Source: Ureibacillus sp. FSL W7-1570
GTDB lineage: Bacteria; Bacillota; Bacilli; Bacillales_A; Planococcaceae
Assembly: GCF_038593265.1 (NCBI RefSeq)
Contig: NZ_CP151979.1
Span: forward strand, 2,859,001 to 2,923,000
Direction of reading: 5' to 3'
Length of the DNA: 64,000 nucleotides
The position numbers and the translations under genes were made by a program. The notes under the pieces were generated by a model. It did not search any database. It was not told the origin of the DNA and saw only the letters and a list, made by a program, of their open reading frames with translations. This document shows positions 26,083 to 34,525 of the stretch, piece by piece. Positions within the stretch are counted from its first letter, which is position 1. Every line of letters starts with the position of its first letter.

Positions 26083-26517
26083 TTATCGCTGGGATCTTGG
26101 CCGGGCTGAATTAATATATCTGAACCCTTCATCGAATCGGGCATAATCGAAATAAATCATCGGTAATAAATAAACGTGATTTGTACTTTCTTCACGAATT
26201 ACCGCATGATCTCGGCCCGCTTGCAATACGGTACCGCGAACCCGGAGTACATTTCCGCGGGTTTCTCCCGGTAACGTTTCCGAAGATGGAAATGTGAAAT
26301 AGAATGTGCCGGGCACGCCGATATTTTCGCGTAAAATGTTCTCGATATACGATTCTTCCGTTTGTCGTCCAGTGGAAGGTACTACAGTTCCGGAAGGTGT
26401 CATGACGTTTCCGCTTTGGGCAGAAAGCGGCGTTTGTTGCACTTGCCCTTGACCGAAAAACGGTTGTTGATAATATTGATTTCCCGACGCACCGGGACCC
26501 CAATAATAATAAGTCAA
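26083..26517 (-). CDS. gerQ: Spore coat protein GerQ
   Basis: A 144-residue coat protein with a Tyr/Gln-rich N-terminus (YYWGPGASGNQYYQQPFF) and a conserved C-terminal half (SYIENILRENIGVPGTFYF, HVYLLPMIYFDYARFDEGF). GerQ is cross-linked by transglutaminase and is needed to localise CwlJ in the spore coat. Consistent with that, cwlJ lies 25 bp upstream in the same unit. A TTG start follows AAAGGA at about nine bases. Confidence 0.93.
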   Translation of the reverse strand: MTYYYWGPGASGNQYYQQPFFGQGQVQQTPLSAQSGNVMTPSGTVVPSTGRQTEESYIENILRENIGVPGTFYFTFPSSETLPGETRGNVLRVRGTVLQAGRDHAVIREESTNHVYLLPMIYFDYARFDEGFRYINSARPRSQR

Positions 26518-26542
26518 TCATAACATCCTTTCTTATCAATTT

Positions 26543-26962
26543 TTAGATGCCTGGACAAGCACCTTCAGCAGGTGCAAAGAAACAATGGGATTTGAATCGG
26601 CCGGAATTCCATTGTCCATACCACTGGGCAGGGCAGCTTCCTTCAGGCTTGAAAAACCAAAGGGCTCTGTCGGCAGGAACAAAGCGTTCACCGTTGATGA
26701 CTCTGCGCGCCAACGCAATATCTTGTGGACGCGCCCGCTGATAAAAATAGCTTTTTTGTACGGCTTCAAAGCCACCAGGACTTTGATACACCATATCTTC
26801 GATGCTGCGTATCTGTTTGAAATCCAGACAGTCTGCTCTTACGCGATTGACGCCGACATTTCCGACCAACAGCATGCCAAGGTCTCCATCGCCTTCCGCT
26901 TCCGCCCGCATCAATCGGGCAAGTAAGGCAACATGTGCTTCGTTAGCGGCAATAACAGCGAT
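26543..26962 (-). CDS. cwlJ: Spore cortex-lytic hydrolase CwlJ with apparent AUC start
   Basis: A 139-residue germination hydrolase of the SleB/CwlJ hydrolase_2 family: LMRAEAEGDGDLGMLLVGNV with the catalytic Glu region, SYFYQRARPQDIALA and CPAQWYGQW. Residues encoded from 26962 (AVIAANEAHVALLARLM) align with the N-terminus of B. subtilis CwlJ, so the gene must start there, but the codon is ATC. AGGAGG lies exactly eight bases before it. The only ATG nearby (26969) is one base from the SD and out of frame, reaching a stop after eight codons. A TTG at 26914 would remove 16 conserved residues and has no SD. Either AUC is used, or the start has been lost by mutation or error. Confidence 0.85.
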   Translation of the reverse strand: MAVIAANEAHVALLARLMRAEAEGDGDLGMLLVGNVGVNRVRADCLDFKQIRSIEDMVYQSPGGFEAVQKSYFYQRARPQDIALARRVINGERFVPADRALWFFKPEGSCPAQWYGQWNSGRFKSHCFFAPAEGACPGI

Positions 26963-27244
26963 TTTTCATACCTCCTCAACATAATGTATGCATTCAATCA
27001 AGAATCAGAATAATAATTGAAAAAAATGTTTAAATTGATTGAATAAAGTAGATGAAACGGGGTGAAGCCTGTATAAAGTACGCTCCATCGCAATAAAATA
27101 GAATAGAAACGATTGACATGTTTCGACATGCAACACTATTGAATAGAATATGAGTAACGGTGTTAGTTGGTGACAATTTAGGGAATAGTTAATTAAAAAA
27201 AGGGGAGAAGGGAGCCAAAACGATTAATCTGGAGGTTGGTTACA

Positions 27245-27415
27245 TTGCAACTTGGAATTTGGGTTGGGATAGTCGTCAGTGCGATTTTGTCATTTGTGAT
27301 TGCGGGATTATTCAATCAACCACTCCATTGGTATCTCTTCATTTTGATACTTTTCATCGGTTTCTTCACGCAAACGGTGATTTTGATTTTGCAAACGCCT
27401 GATGAACATGAGTAA
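27245..27415 (+). CDS. Small two-span membrane protein, uncharacterised
   Basis: A 56-residue frame starting at TTG with GGAGG nine bases upstream. It has two hydrophobic stretches (VGIVVSAILSFVIAGLF and WYLFILILFIGFFTQ) separated by NQPLH, ending QTPDEHE. The ideal ribosome binding site, clean two-helix pattern and immediate terminator argue for a real gene. I do not recognise a family. Its neighbours are the sporulation pair cwlJ-gerQ (divergent) and hemQ (convergent). Confidence 0.6.
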   Translation: MQLGIWVGIVVSAILSFVIAGLFNQPLHWYLFILILFIGFFTQTVILILQTPDEHE

Positions 27416-27446
27416 GCGAGACGCCCAAAAGCGTCTCGCTTAAATT
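27414..27446 (+). terminator. Terminator between the small membrane protein and hemQ
   Basis: AAGCGAGACGC pairs perfectly with GCGTCTCGCTT, followed by AAATTTTATT on the plus strand. On the minus strand the T-tract is poor. Confidence 0.75.
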
Positions 27447-27449
27447 TTA

Positions 27450-28202
27450 TTATTGAACTTTCACAAGTTTAGCGAATTTTTCTTTATCCAATAAAGTACC
27501 TACAAGGAATTCACCAAACTCCCCGAAGCGGGCGGAAGCTTCATCAAAACGCATTTCATACACAATTTTCTTAAATTGTAGCATATCGTCAGAGAAGAGT
27601 GTTACGCCCCATTCATGGTCGTCCAAACCGGTAGAGCCTGTGATTATTTGTTTTACTTTACCTGCATATTTGCGGCCAATTTCGCCATGGGAGCGCATCA
27701 ACTCGCGGCGCTGACTCATCGGCAACATATACCAGTTGTCATCCAATAGACGTCGTTTGTTCATTGGATAGAAGCAGATATATTTTGTTCGTGGCAGTTC
27801 AGGATATAGACGGGAACGGATATAAGGATTTTGATAAGGATCCTCGTTGGAACCGTTTGCTAAATAGTTTGAAAGCTCCACCACCGAGAAATAAGTATAT
27901 GTCGGAATTGTATAATCGGCAATTTTTAATTTGTTGAATTCCGTTTCCAATTCGTGAATTTCATCTGGCGTTTCGCGGAGAATCATGAACATGAAATCCG
28001 CTTTTTGGCCAATTGTGGAATAGAAGGCGTGGGAACCGGTTTTTGCTTCGTGTACTTGTTCCAATTTATCAAGATATTGATAAAATTCTTCCAATGCGGC
28101 TTGTCTTTCTTCTTCAGAAAGCAGTTTCCAGGAAGTCCAGTCCATCGCACGATAATCATGCAGGCAGTACCAGCCGTCTAAAGTAAATGCTGCTTCGCTC
28201 AT
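27450..28202 (-). CDS. hemQ: Coproheme decarboxylase HemQ (YwfI)
   Basis: A 250-residue chlorite-dismutase-fold enzyme that converts coproheme III to heme b in the Gram-positive heme pathway. Seen: Tyr145 in [10 protein letters not shown] (the radical tyrosine) and His172 in [15 protein letters not shown] (proximal heme ligand), at the positions known from Firmicute HemQ. The N-terminal [12 protein letters not shown] and C-terminal FGEFLVG are conserved. It is monocistronic; the rest of the hem genes are elsewhere. Confidence 0.95.
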   Translation of the reverse strand: MSEAAFTLDGWYCLHDYRAMDWTSWKLLSEEERQAALEEFYQYLDKLEQVHEAKTGSHAFYSTIGQKADFMFMILRETPDEIHELETEFNKLKIADYTIPTYTYFSVVELSNYLANGSNEDPYQNPYIRSRLYPELPRTKYICFYPMNKRRLLDDNWYMLPMSQRRELMRSHGEIGRKYAGKVKQIITGSTGLDDHEWGVTLFSDDMLQFKKIVYEMRFDEASARFGEFGEFLVGTLLDKEKFAKLVKVQ

Positions 28203-28395
28203 TACATTAACACTCCTTCGATTGATAATCGTTCAAAATAATCTTAGCATAAATCAAGAAATTTTCCTCCCGATTAAGCTTTAAATTTAATGAACCTTTC
28301 ATGAAATCGCCCACTTTTATTCACAATTGTTTTTGTGTATGCTTGAACTGTACCGAAAGCAAATTGTGCTGAACCTATTGTGAGGAGCAAACAAA

Positions 28396-29226
28396 ATGCA
28401 TTCATTATTACAGCAAAAAACGTGGCGTTTTATCGATCAATCCCTTTCCATGGACCGTACCCCCCTTGAATCGTTTGCGATGGATGACACGCTCTGCCAA
28501 TTGGTGGGACAAGGGTTGTCGGTTCCGGTTGTCCGCACATGGGTGCACCACCCATATGTCGTGTTGGGCATTCAAGATCACCGCATGCCTTATATCCATA
28601 AGGGAATCGAGATGTTGAAAAAAGCCCATTATGAAGCGATTGTCCGAAATTCCGGCGGGCTTGCGGTCGTGCTGGATAAGGGGATTTTAAATATTTCCAT
28701 CGTCCTTTCGGAAGCCCCGGGTTCCATCAGCATTAACATGGGTTATGAAGTCATGCTGCAATTTATAAAGCTGTTGTTTTCCGAAGCCGCAGAAAAAATT
28801 CAGGCCTATGAAATTGTGGGTTCTTATTGTCCCGGCTCCTATGATTTGAGCATCGGGGGAAAGAAATTTGCGGGGATATCCCAACGCCGTTTGCGCAATG
28901 GGGTGGCCGTCCAGATTTATTTATGTATTGAAGGCAGTGGAAGCGAGCGTGCGGAACTGATTAAACATTTTTATGAAACCAGTTTGAAAGATGCAGAGAC
29001 AAAATTTCAATATCCGAAAATACAGCCTGATGTGATGGCCAGTTTAAGCGAATTGTTGGACCGTCCCATCACCGTTCAGGAAACCGTCATCCAAGTTCAA
29101 CAGCTGCTCGCTTCACTTTCTGGGGATGTATTGTTCCAGCCTCTGGAAGGCGATGAATTGCAATTATATTCTTTTTATTTAAAGAGAGTTTTGGAGCGGA
29201 ATGCAAAAATGCTTGGAAATACGTAG
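28396..29226 (+). CDS. lipL: Octanoyl-[GcvH]:protein N-octanoyltransferase LipL
   Basis: A 276-residue BPL/LPL-fold amidotransferase (YwfL) that moves octanoyl from GcvH to E2 subunits of lipoate-dependent complexes. Seen: RNSGGLAVVLDKGILNISIV, the catalytic cysteine in GSYCPGSYDLSIGGKKFAG (Cys145), and GISQRRLRNG. In B. subtilis it lies near hemQ, pta and rsfA; pta is missing here. TGAGGAGC precedes the ATG. It is convergent with rsfA with only eight bases between. Confidence 0.92.
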   Translation: MHSLLQQKTWRFIDQSLSMDRTPLESFAMDDTLCQLVGQGLSVPVVRTWVHHPYVVLGIQDHRMPYIHKGIEMLKKAHYEAIVRNSGGLAVVLDKGILNISIVLSEAPGSISINMGYEVMLQFIKLLFSEAAEKIQAYEIVGSYCPGSYDLSIGGKKFAGISQRRLRNGVAVQIYLCIEGSGSERAELIKHFYETSLKDAETKFQYPKIQPDVMASLSELLDRPITVQETVIQVQQLLASLSGDVLFQPLEGDELQLYSFYLKRVLERNAKMLGNT

Positions 29227-29234
29227 ATGGCGAA

Positions 29235-29897
29235 TCAATTCGGCACATCTACGTTTTCTTTGCTAGATTGTTGTTGCATATGGGAATAATCGGCAACTAA
29301 ATTCCCGTTTTTCTCCATTTTAAATACCGGTGCAATGCGCGGTTCTTCATCTTCCAATGTAACGAGTCTGCGGGCGCGGTTCATGATTTGAACAAATTGC
29401 TCGTAATCTTCGCGGATTTGTTTGTTTTCCTTGCGCAGTTTTTCCACTTCTTTTTCCAATTCTTTTATTTTTTCAGTAGCGGAGTTTGCAATTTGACGCC
29501 ATTTTGTCGCTTCATTGTCGTTGCCTCCCTGGGATTGCAGGCGCAACAAGTATGCAATGACAATATCTAAATTCATATCAGATAAGGAAATAGGCTTGGA
29601 TTCCCCGTTTGATCCCGGAAGCAAATACACACCCGGCGAACGTCTTCTGCCGTTCACACCCAACAATTTCATCCGCTCTTTCCGGATTCTTTTTGCTTCT
29701 TCCAGTTCTTTTTCATAACGTTTGCGAACAACGGCATTCCATCGGAAACCGCATGCAGCAGGAGTCCGATTCAATTTATCTCCGGCTTCTTCAAAAGCGT
29801 TCAATTGCGTACTTCCTTCTTTTACATGTCTTAATACCGCTTCGGCGAGCAGTTCGTCGTTTTCTTTTAACCATGCATCCTGTCTGACTTTTGCCAT
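29235..29897 (-). CDS. rsfA: RsfA family prespore-specific transcription factor
   Basis: A 220-residue protein with an N-terminal Myb/SANT-like DNA-binding region (RQDAWLKENDELLAEAVLRH, TPAACGFRWNAVVRKRY) and a long coiled coil (KIKELEKEVEKLRKENKQIRE) before an acidic C-terminus. RsfA fine-tunes sigma-F-dependent genes in the forespore. AGGAGG lies seven bases before the ATG. Synteny with lipL and the HD protein (ywfL-ywfN-ywfO) supports the assignment. Confidence 0.9.
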   Translation of the reverse strand: MAKVRQDAWLKENDELLAEAVLRHVKEGSTQLNAFEEAGDKLNRTPAACGFRWNAVVRKRYEKELEEAKRIRKERMKLLGVNGRRRSPGVYLLPGSNGESKPISLSDMNLDIVIAYLLRLQSQGGNDNEATKWRQIANSATEKIKELEKEVEKLRKENKQIREDYEQFVQIMNRARRLVTLEDEEPRIAPVFKMEKNGNLVADYSHMQQQSSKENVDVPN

Positions 29898-30132
29898 TGT
29901 TTAACCCTCCTGTTAATGTAGTAGTTTCTTATTGTCAAAACATATCGTGTCCAACAAGTTCCAATTTTATTCATTTTTCTGATGAATTTTTTATATGAAT
30001 TTAGCAAAAAAGGCGGAATTCAGTCCTTTGTTGGATATTTGTCCTTTTTACTTGAATGGAAGTGTGGCTATAGTCTAAAATATCTTTTAGGCTAAAAAAT
30101 GAATTTGATTGATAGAAAGGATTGTTGATCAT

Positions 30133-30363
30133 ATGGCGGCAAACGAATTTAGAGTTTGCGATGAATGTCAAGCCGTCAATTTAAAAACGCTCATTCCGAA
30201 ATTGAAAAAGTTGGATCCCGATGCAACGATCGTCATCGGTTGCCAATCCTATTGCGGACCCGGCCGCAAAAAAACTTTCACTTTCGTCAACGGCAGACCG
30301 GTAAACGCATTAACGGAAGAGGAATTAATGGAAAAAGTGAAAGCCAAATTGAAGATGGATTAA
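30133..30363 (+). CDS. DUF1450-like small protein
   Basis: A 76-residue protein with CDECQAVN near the start and GCQSYCGPG in the middle, a thioredoxin-fold-like arrangement of paired cysteines seen in the DUF1450 (YuzB-type) family. The function is unknown; redox or metal binding is only suggested by the cysteines. I take the ATG at 30133. An in-frame TTG at 30109 exists, and the AAAGG between them is about twelve bases from the ATG, longer than ideal, so the start is not certain. A terminator follows directly. Confidence 0.72.
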   Translation: MAANEFRVCDECQAVNLKTLIPKLKKLDPDATIVIGCQSYCGPGRKKTFTFVNGRPVNALTEEELMEKVKAKLKMD

Positions 30364-30367
30364 ACAA

Positions 30368-30412
30368 AAGCTACTTTCTATCGTGGTAGAAGGTAGCTTG
30401 TTTTATTTTTTA
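30368..30412 (+). terminator. Terminator of the DUF1450-like gene
   Basis: AAGCTAC-TTCTA pairs with TAGAA-GTAGCTT around a short loop, followed by GTTTTATTTTTT. Confidence 0.85.
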
Positions 30413-30674
30413 TCAGCTTTGGCCATAAGAGGTTGTTTTAATCATCGGAGTTTCAAATATAATCGTTTTTATCCAATAAAACCTGTGGTGGATGGGGATA
30501 CATGGAAATTTTTGCGGCTTTCCGGGATTTCCTTGCGGTTTTGGGAAAATGCATGCCTCCACCAAAAGCCGCACCCGAAATTCTCCCGGCTTCCACAACA
30601 ACAATGGCGTGTAAAAAATTAGAAAATTTCTTATAATAGATAGTAAGAATTGGAAGGAACGAGGTGCGGTAATT
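30413..30674. other. Intergenic region before the HD-domain gene
   Basis: No gene is supported here. TATAAT at about 30633 lies 42 bp before the HD-domain gene, but the -35 region is poor. Short frames on both strands lack ribosome binding sites and look incidental. Confidence 0.4.
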
Positions 30675-31982
30675 TTGGTGGAATATGCAAAACAAAAACT
30701 TCCGGAAGAAAAAGTGTTCAAAGATCCCGTGCACCGATATGTTCATGTTCGAGACCAAGTGATTTGGGATTTGATTGGAACAAAAGAATTTCAGCGTTTG
30801 CGCCGGATCCGCCAGCTGGGCACGACATATCTCGTGTTTCATGGTGCGGAACATAGCCGATTCAATCATTCGCTGGGGGTTTATGAAGTCGTCCGCCGCA
30901 TTGTGGATGATGTATTTCACGGAAGACCCGATTGGAATGAGGATGAACGCCTTCTGGTGCTATGCGCGGCGCTGCTCCACGATTTGGGCCACGGTCCATT
31001 TTCCCATGCGTTCGAAAATGTGTTTAAAACGGACCATGAATATTTCACAAGAAAAATATTGCTGGGGGAAACAGAAGTAAATGCGGTTTTGAAGCGGGTA
31101 TCGGACGATTTTCCTGAAAAAGTGGCCCAAGTGATTGAAAAAACTTATGAAAACCAGCTTGTGGTCAGCCTCATATCGAGTCAAATCGATGCCGACCGGA
31201 TGGATTATTTGCAAAGGGATGCTTACTATACCGGGGTAAGTTACGGCCATTTCGATATGGAACGAATTCTCCGCGTCATGCGTCCGAGAAAGGGGAAAGT
31301 CGTCATTAAATCCAGCGGCATGCATGCGGTGGAAGATTATATCATGTCCCGCTATCAAATGTACCTGCAAGTGTATTTCCACCCCGTTTCACGCAGTGCG
31401 GAAGTGTTGTTGCACAACATCCTCAAAAGAACAAAACATTTGTATGAACAAGGATATCAATTCACCTTTGAACCGGTTCATTTTCAATCTTTCTTTGAAA
31501 ATAAGATTACGGTGGAAGATTACCTTGAACTGGATGAGTATTTATTAGTGACCTATTTCAAAATGTGGATGAAGGAAAAGGATCCGATATTAAGAGATTT
31601 GAGTACGAGATTTGTGAACCGCAAATTGTTCAAATACATCAATCTCAACCCGGAAGAAGAGCCGGAGCGTTTCGAACGATTAAAAGAGCTTTTCCGTCAA
31701 GCGGGTGTGGATACGGATTACTATATTTATCACGACTGCACATCGGACTTGCCTTACGATTACTATGAGCCGGATAAAGAAACGAACCGATTCCCAATTT
31801 TTTTGGAAATGCCGAATGGCGAAATCAGGGAATTGTCCCAGGAGTCTTTCATTGTGGATGCCATTGCCGGCCGCATGAAAAAGGACCATAAAGTTTACTA
31901 TCCGAAAGAAGCGCTGATGGATCCAACCTTAGATCAAAGTTTAAAAATCGAAATGGAAAAGCTATTGAATAATGCAAAATAA
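30675..31982 (+). CDS. ywfO: HD-domain phosphohydrolase (YwfO/dGTPase-like)
   Basis: A 435-residue HD-superfamily protein. Seen: RRIRQLGTTYLVFHGAEHSRFNHSLG at its beginning (first His-Asp region), the metal motif LLHDLGHGPFSHAFE, and the distal SSQIDADRMDYLQRD aspartate. This arrangement is that of dNTP triphosphohydrolase-like YwfO proteins; the substrate in this organism is unknown. A TTG start with GAGGTG eight bases upstream is chosen; a GTG is the next codon. Position after rsfA matches B. subtilis. Confidence 0.88.
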   Translation: MVEYAKQKLPEEKVFKDPVHRYVHVRDQVIWDLIGTKEFQRLRRIRQLGTTYLVFHGAEHSRFNHSLGVYEVVRRIVDDVFHGRPDWNEDERLLVLCAALLHDLGHGPFSHAFENVFKTDHEYFTRKILLGETEVNAVLKRVSDDFPEKVAQVIEKTYENQLVVSLISSQIDADRMDYLQRDAYYTGVSYGHFDMERILRVMRPRKGKVVIKSSGMHAVEDYIMSRYQMYLQVYFHPVSRSAEVLLHNILKRTKHLYEQGYQFTFEPVHFQSFFENKITVEDYLELDEYLLVTYFKMWMKEKDPILRDLSTRFVNRKLFKYINLNPEEEPERFERLKELFRQAGVDTDYYIYHDCTSDLPYDYYEPDKETNRFPIFLEMPNGEIRELSQESFIVDAIAGRMKKDHKVYYPKEALMDPTLDQSLKIEMEKLLNNAK

Positions 31983-32131
31983 TTGGATGATTGATGTGGC
32001 TCGCATTGATTTTTGTTAAAAAACCATAATAATGGGGAAACATTCCGTATTAAAAATTCTTAAAATATTCTGGAAGAAAGAAGAAATTATATTATAATAG
32101 AGTTTGACTACCTTAAAGAAAGGAATGCAGC

Positions 32132-33343
32132 ATGAAAAAATATCTTAGAATTTTTTTATTGATGTTTCCCCTGTTATGGATTGCCCCAAATTTGGGGGAA
32201 GCAGCAAGCAAGGTGAGTTATGCCGTTCCTTTGTATGACAATGTCAAGGTTTACGATAACCGCACCGGCGCACTGGTACCGATCGCAACGATGAAGAAAA
32301 ATCAGCCGCTGGTCATTGACAAAGATTATGGCCAAAACTGGTGGCAAGTCAAATTCGGAAATGGCTACGGCTTCATCGCCAAAAGGGATGTGTATCGTTC
32401 GGTCACTTGGACAACAAACAACGTCAATACGAAGGCCAAAAATTCGAATACGACGGTGTTGATCAACAGTGATGTGGAAGTGTTTGACAACACCTCGGGA
32501 AAATTGGAACCGATGATCACGATTCATGCTGGTATCCGTTATCCGATCATCAGTGATTACAGCAAGAATTATTGGAAAGTGGATGTAGGTGGCAGAATCG
32601 GTTATATGCCGAAATATCGGACAAGCGTGGACTATGGTGTGCCGATTTTAATGTATCACCACATTTTAACTCCGGAAGAAAAAGCGAATTCCCAATTCGC
32701 CAATGCCAATACAACCGTGACCACCATCGAATTCAACAACCAAATGCAATGGCTGAAAAACAATGGTTATCAAACCATCTCACTCTATGATTTGGAAAGA
32801 TATTTGAGACGGCAAGTGAATCTTCCGGCAAAAGCGGTGGTTCTTACTTTTGACGACGGCATAACAAGCACAAGGGAGTATGCTTACCCGATTTTGAAGG
32901 AATACGGCTTTACCGCAGAACAATTTATCATAACAAGCAGAATTCCTTCTGAAAAGCAGCCTTTCCAATGGGATACCCTGCGATTCTTCAGCAAACAGGA
33001 TATGGATGAGTTGAGCGATGTCTTCCGCTACGGAAGCCACACTCATGATTTACATAGTCTGGTAGGGAATAAAGCAAAGGGAATCACGATTTCATATAAG
33101 GACTTATATAATGATTTGGCCAAGAGCAGAAATATTTTAGGCACTTATTATTTTGCTTATCCATTTGGCCAATATAATCAAAACTATTTGAATGCGGTGA
33201 AAAAAGCGGGTTACCGGATGGCTGTTACGACAAGAAAGGGTAAAGTGAATTTGGGAGAAGATTTATATACTTTGGAACGATTGGGCATCGAACCGGGGCT
33301 TTCGATGGATGAATTTGCAAAAAAAGCAGGCAATTACAAGTAG
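32132..33343 (+). CDS. Secreted polysaccharide deacetylase with N-terminal SH3-like repeats
   Basis: A 403-residue exported protein. A signal peptide ends near NLGEAASK; two bacterial SH3-like modules (about residues 30-90 and 105-165, the first containing WWQVKFGNGYGFIAKRDVY and the second YWKVDVGGRIGYMPKY) precede a NodB deacetylase domain. NodB motifs: MYHHI, TFDDG (catalytic and metal Asp), SHTHDLHS (metal His pair) and FAYPFGQYN. It probably acts on cell-wall glycan or an exopolysaccharide, with the SH3 modules anchoring it to the wall. AAAGGAATG precedes the ATG. A terminator follows. Confidence 0.87.
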   Translation: MKKYLRIFLLMFPLLWIAPNLGEAASKVSYAVPLYDNVKVYDNRTGALVPIATMKKNQPLVIDKDYGQNWWQVKFGNGYGFIAKRDVYRSVTWTTNNVNTKAKNSNTTVLINSDVEVFDNTSGKLEPMITIHAGIRYPIISDYSKNYWKVDVGGRIGYMPKYRTSVDYGVPILMYHHILTPEEKANSQFANANTTVTTIEFNNQMQWLKNNGYQTISLYDLERYLRRQVNLPAKAVVLTFDDGITSTREYAYPILKEYGFTAEQFIITSRIPSEKQPFQWDTLRFFSKQDMDELSDVFRYGSHTHDLHSLVGNKAKGITISYKDLYNDLAKSRNILGTYYFAYPFGQYNQNYLNAVKKAGYRMAVTTRKGKVNLGEDLYTLERLGIEPGLSMDEFAKKAGNYK

Positions 33344-33376
33344 AGGGTGACGAAAGGGTCACCCTTTGCTTTTGTG
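33344..33376 (+). terminator. Terminator of the deacetylase gene
   Basis: AGGGTGAC pairs with GTCACCCT, followed by TTGCTTTT. Confidence 0.82.
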
Positions 33377-33438
33377 AATATCTGATAATTTGAAACGGAA
33401 CATCCCGCAATTTCACATCGGGTGGCCCGCTTTGCCAT

Positions 33439-33624
33439 TTACTTGTCGGAAGCCCGTACGCCGCCTGTTGCATAATGATTTTTGGGCATTTCTTCAATGA
33501 TGATTGTTACGGCTTCAGGTTTTGCTTGAATCGTTTCAACAAGCGCTTCCGTCACTTTTTCAACCATCGCTTTTTTCTGTTCATCTGTGCGACCTTCCAA
33601 CATTTTGATTGTTACTACCGGCAT
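33439..33624 (-). CDS. 4-oxalocrotonate tautomerase family protein (YwhB-like)
   Basis: A 61-residue tautomerase subunit beginning MPVVTIKMLEGRTDEQK. The N-terminal Pro2 (Pro1 after Met removal) is the catalytic base of the family, and the later EEMPKNHYATGGVRASDK is typical. It forms hexamers that tautomerise enol/keto substrates; the physiological substrate in Bacillales is unknown. The ATG at 33624 follows GGAGG at a suitable distance; a longer frame would precede the catalytic proline and is rejected. It is divergent from ywhD, as in Bacillus. Confidence 0.88.
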   Translation of the reverse strand: MPVVTIKMLEGRTDEQKKAMVEKVTEALVETIQAKPEAVTIIIEEMPKNHYATGGVRASDK

Positions 33625-33694
33625 GACGCAACCTCCTAGTGGATAAATTGTAAGTATAGTTATTATAATAGGTTTAAACGGAGGGGATGACAAT

Positions 33695-34216
33695 ATGACA
33701 AATCAAGAAAAACCGAAACAAAAGATTTCTTTCACCATCATTAAAAACGACCCGACGGATGGCCACAAAGGGTTTGGAATCGGCACAATCTCGCTGGAAA
33801 ATGTCACTCCGGTATTCATTGATATAGAAGAAAAACAGGCATTTATTGATATGGGAGCCATGCACGCCAAAAGCGCGGTGGAAAAGGGCATCAAATTCAC
33901 GACAAACCGGGAAGATTCCGCCGGCGGAAAACCTTACTGGCTTGTATGGGTGACGGTGGACGTGAAAGAAGACGGACCGTATTACGCAGGGGTTGCCGCT
34001 TGCGAAATGGTGGTCAACCGGGAAAAACGGAGAGGCTTTAAAATTTTGGCCGACCATGTGAACAAAATGGACAAATCCTTGAAGCGCAAAATTATCGTAG
34101 ATCATATGGATGATGAATCAAAGAAAGTGCTGGCGGAATTTCTTCAAAATCATGATCAGGGCATGTGGGAACGCAGCAGCCAGCAATTGAAAGATGATTT
34201 GACGGTGCAGGAATAA
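33695..34216 (+). CDS. ywhD: YwhD family protein
   Basis: A 173-residue soluble protein of the Bacillales-specific YwhD family (FTIIKNDPTDGHKGFGIGTI, YYAGVAACEMVVNREKRRG). The function is unknown. GAGGGGATG precedes the ATG by eight bases. Order ywhB-ywhD-pbpG matches B. subtilis. Confidence 0.85.
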   Translation: MTNQEKPKQKISFTIIKNDPTDGHKGFGIGTISLENVTPVFIDIEEKQAFIDMGAMHAKSAVEKGIKFTTNREDSAGGKPYWLVWVTVDVKEDGPYYAGVAACEMVVNREKRRGFKILADHVNKMDKSLKRKIIVDHMDDESKKVLAEFLQNHDQGMWERSSQQLKDDLTVQE

Positions 34217-34342
34217 ATTTTTTGCGTTGTCAATAATTATGATAAAAAAAATAATAGTTTATGGCGGAAATGTGACGAAAAGTTGTAATATTCGTTCCTT
34301 TGTTGAAACCATTCTAAAAAATAAGTACACTGAAGTTATAAT

Positions 34343-34482
34343 GATAAATAGTATAACTAGGACACTCAGTAGATAGGGTTAGGTGCTATGCGGTATTTGA
34401 AAATCCCAAGCCAAATGCCACATAATAACTCTATTTACAAAAGGCTTTCTCTTTCATAGGGGAAGCTTTTTATTTTTTATTG
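34343..34482 (+). ncRNA. Candidate structured small RNA with own terminator
   Basis: Between ywhD and convergent pbpG lies a compact element. A 13-bp stem (34369-34381 with 34426-34438) is fully paired counting G-U. Then come a 5-nt/1-nt bulge, TATG/CATA, a C-A mismatch, and GGTATTTG/CAAATGCC, closed by a 12-nt loop containing TCCC. A terminator-like hairpin (AAGGCTT/AAGCTT region and CTTTTTATTTTTT) follows directly at 34441-34482. TATAAT at 34337-34342 could be a -10 box, but the -35 is weak. No downstream plus-strand gene exists, so this is an orphan RNA or a long ywhD 3' UTR. I could not match it to a known riboswitch class or sRNA. Confidence 0.5.
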
Positions 34483-34491
34483 ACCTTTTGA

Positions 34492-34524
34492 ATAAAAAAG
34501 ATGCTGGTTTAAAACCAGCACCCG
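34492..34524 (-). terminator. Terminator of pbpG
   Basis: On the minus strand TGCTGG pairs with CCAGCA around TTTTAAA, followed by TCTTTTTTATT, directly after the stop. Confidence 0.85.
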
Positions 34525-34525
34525 A

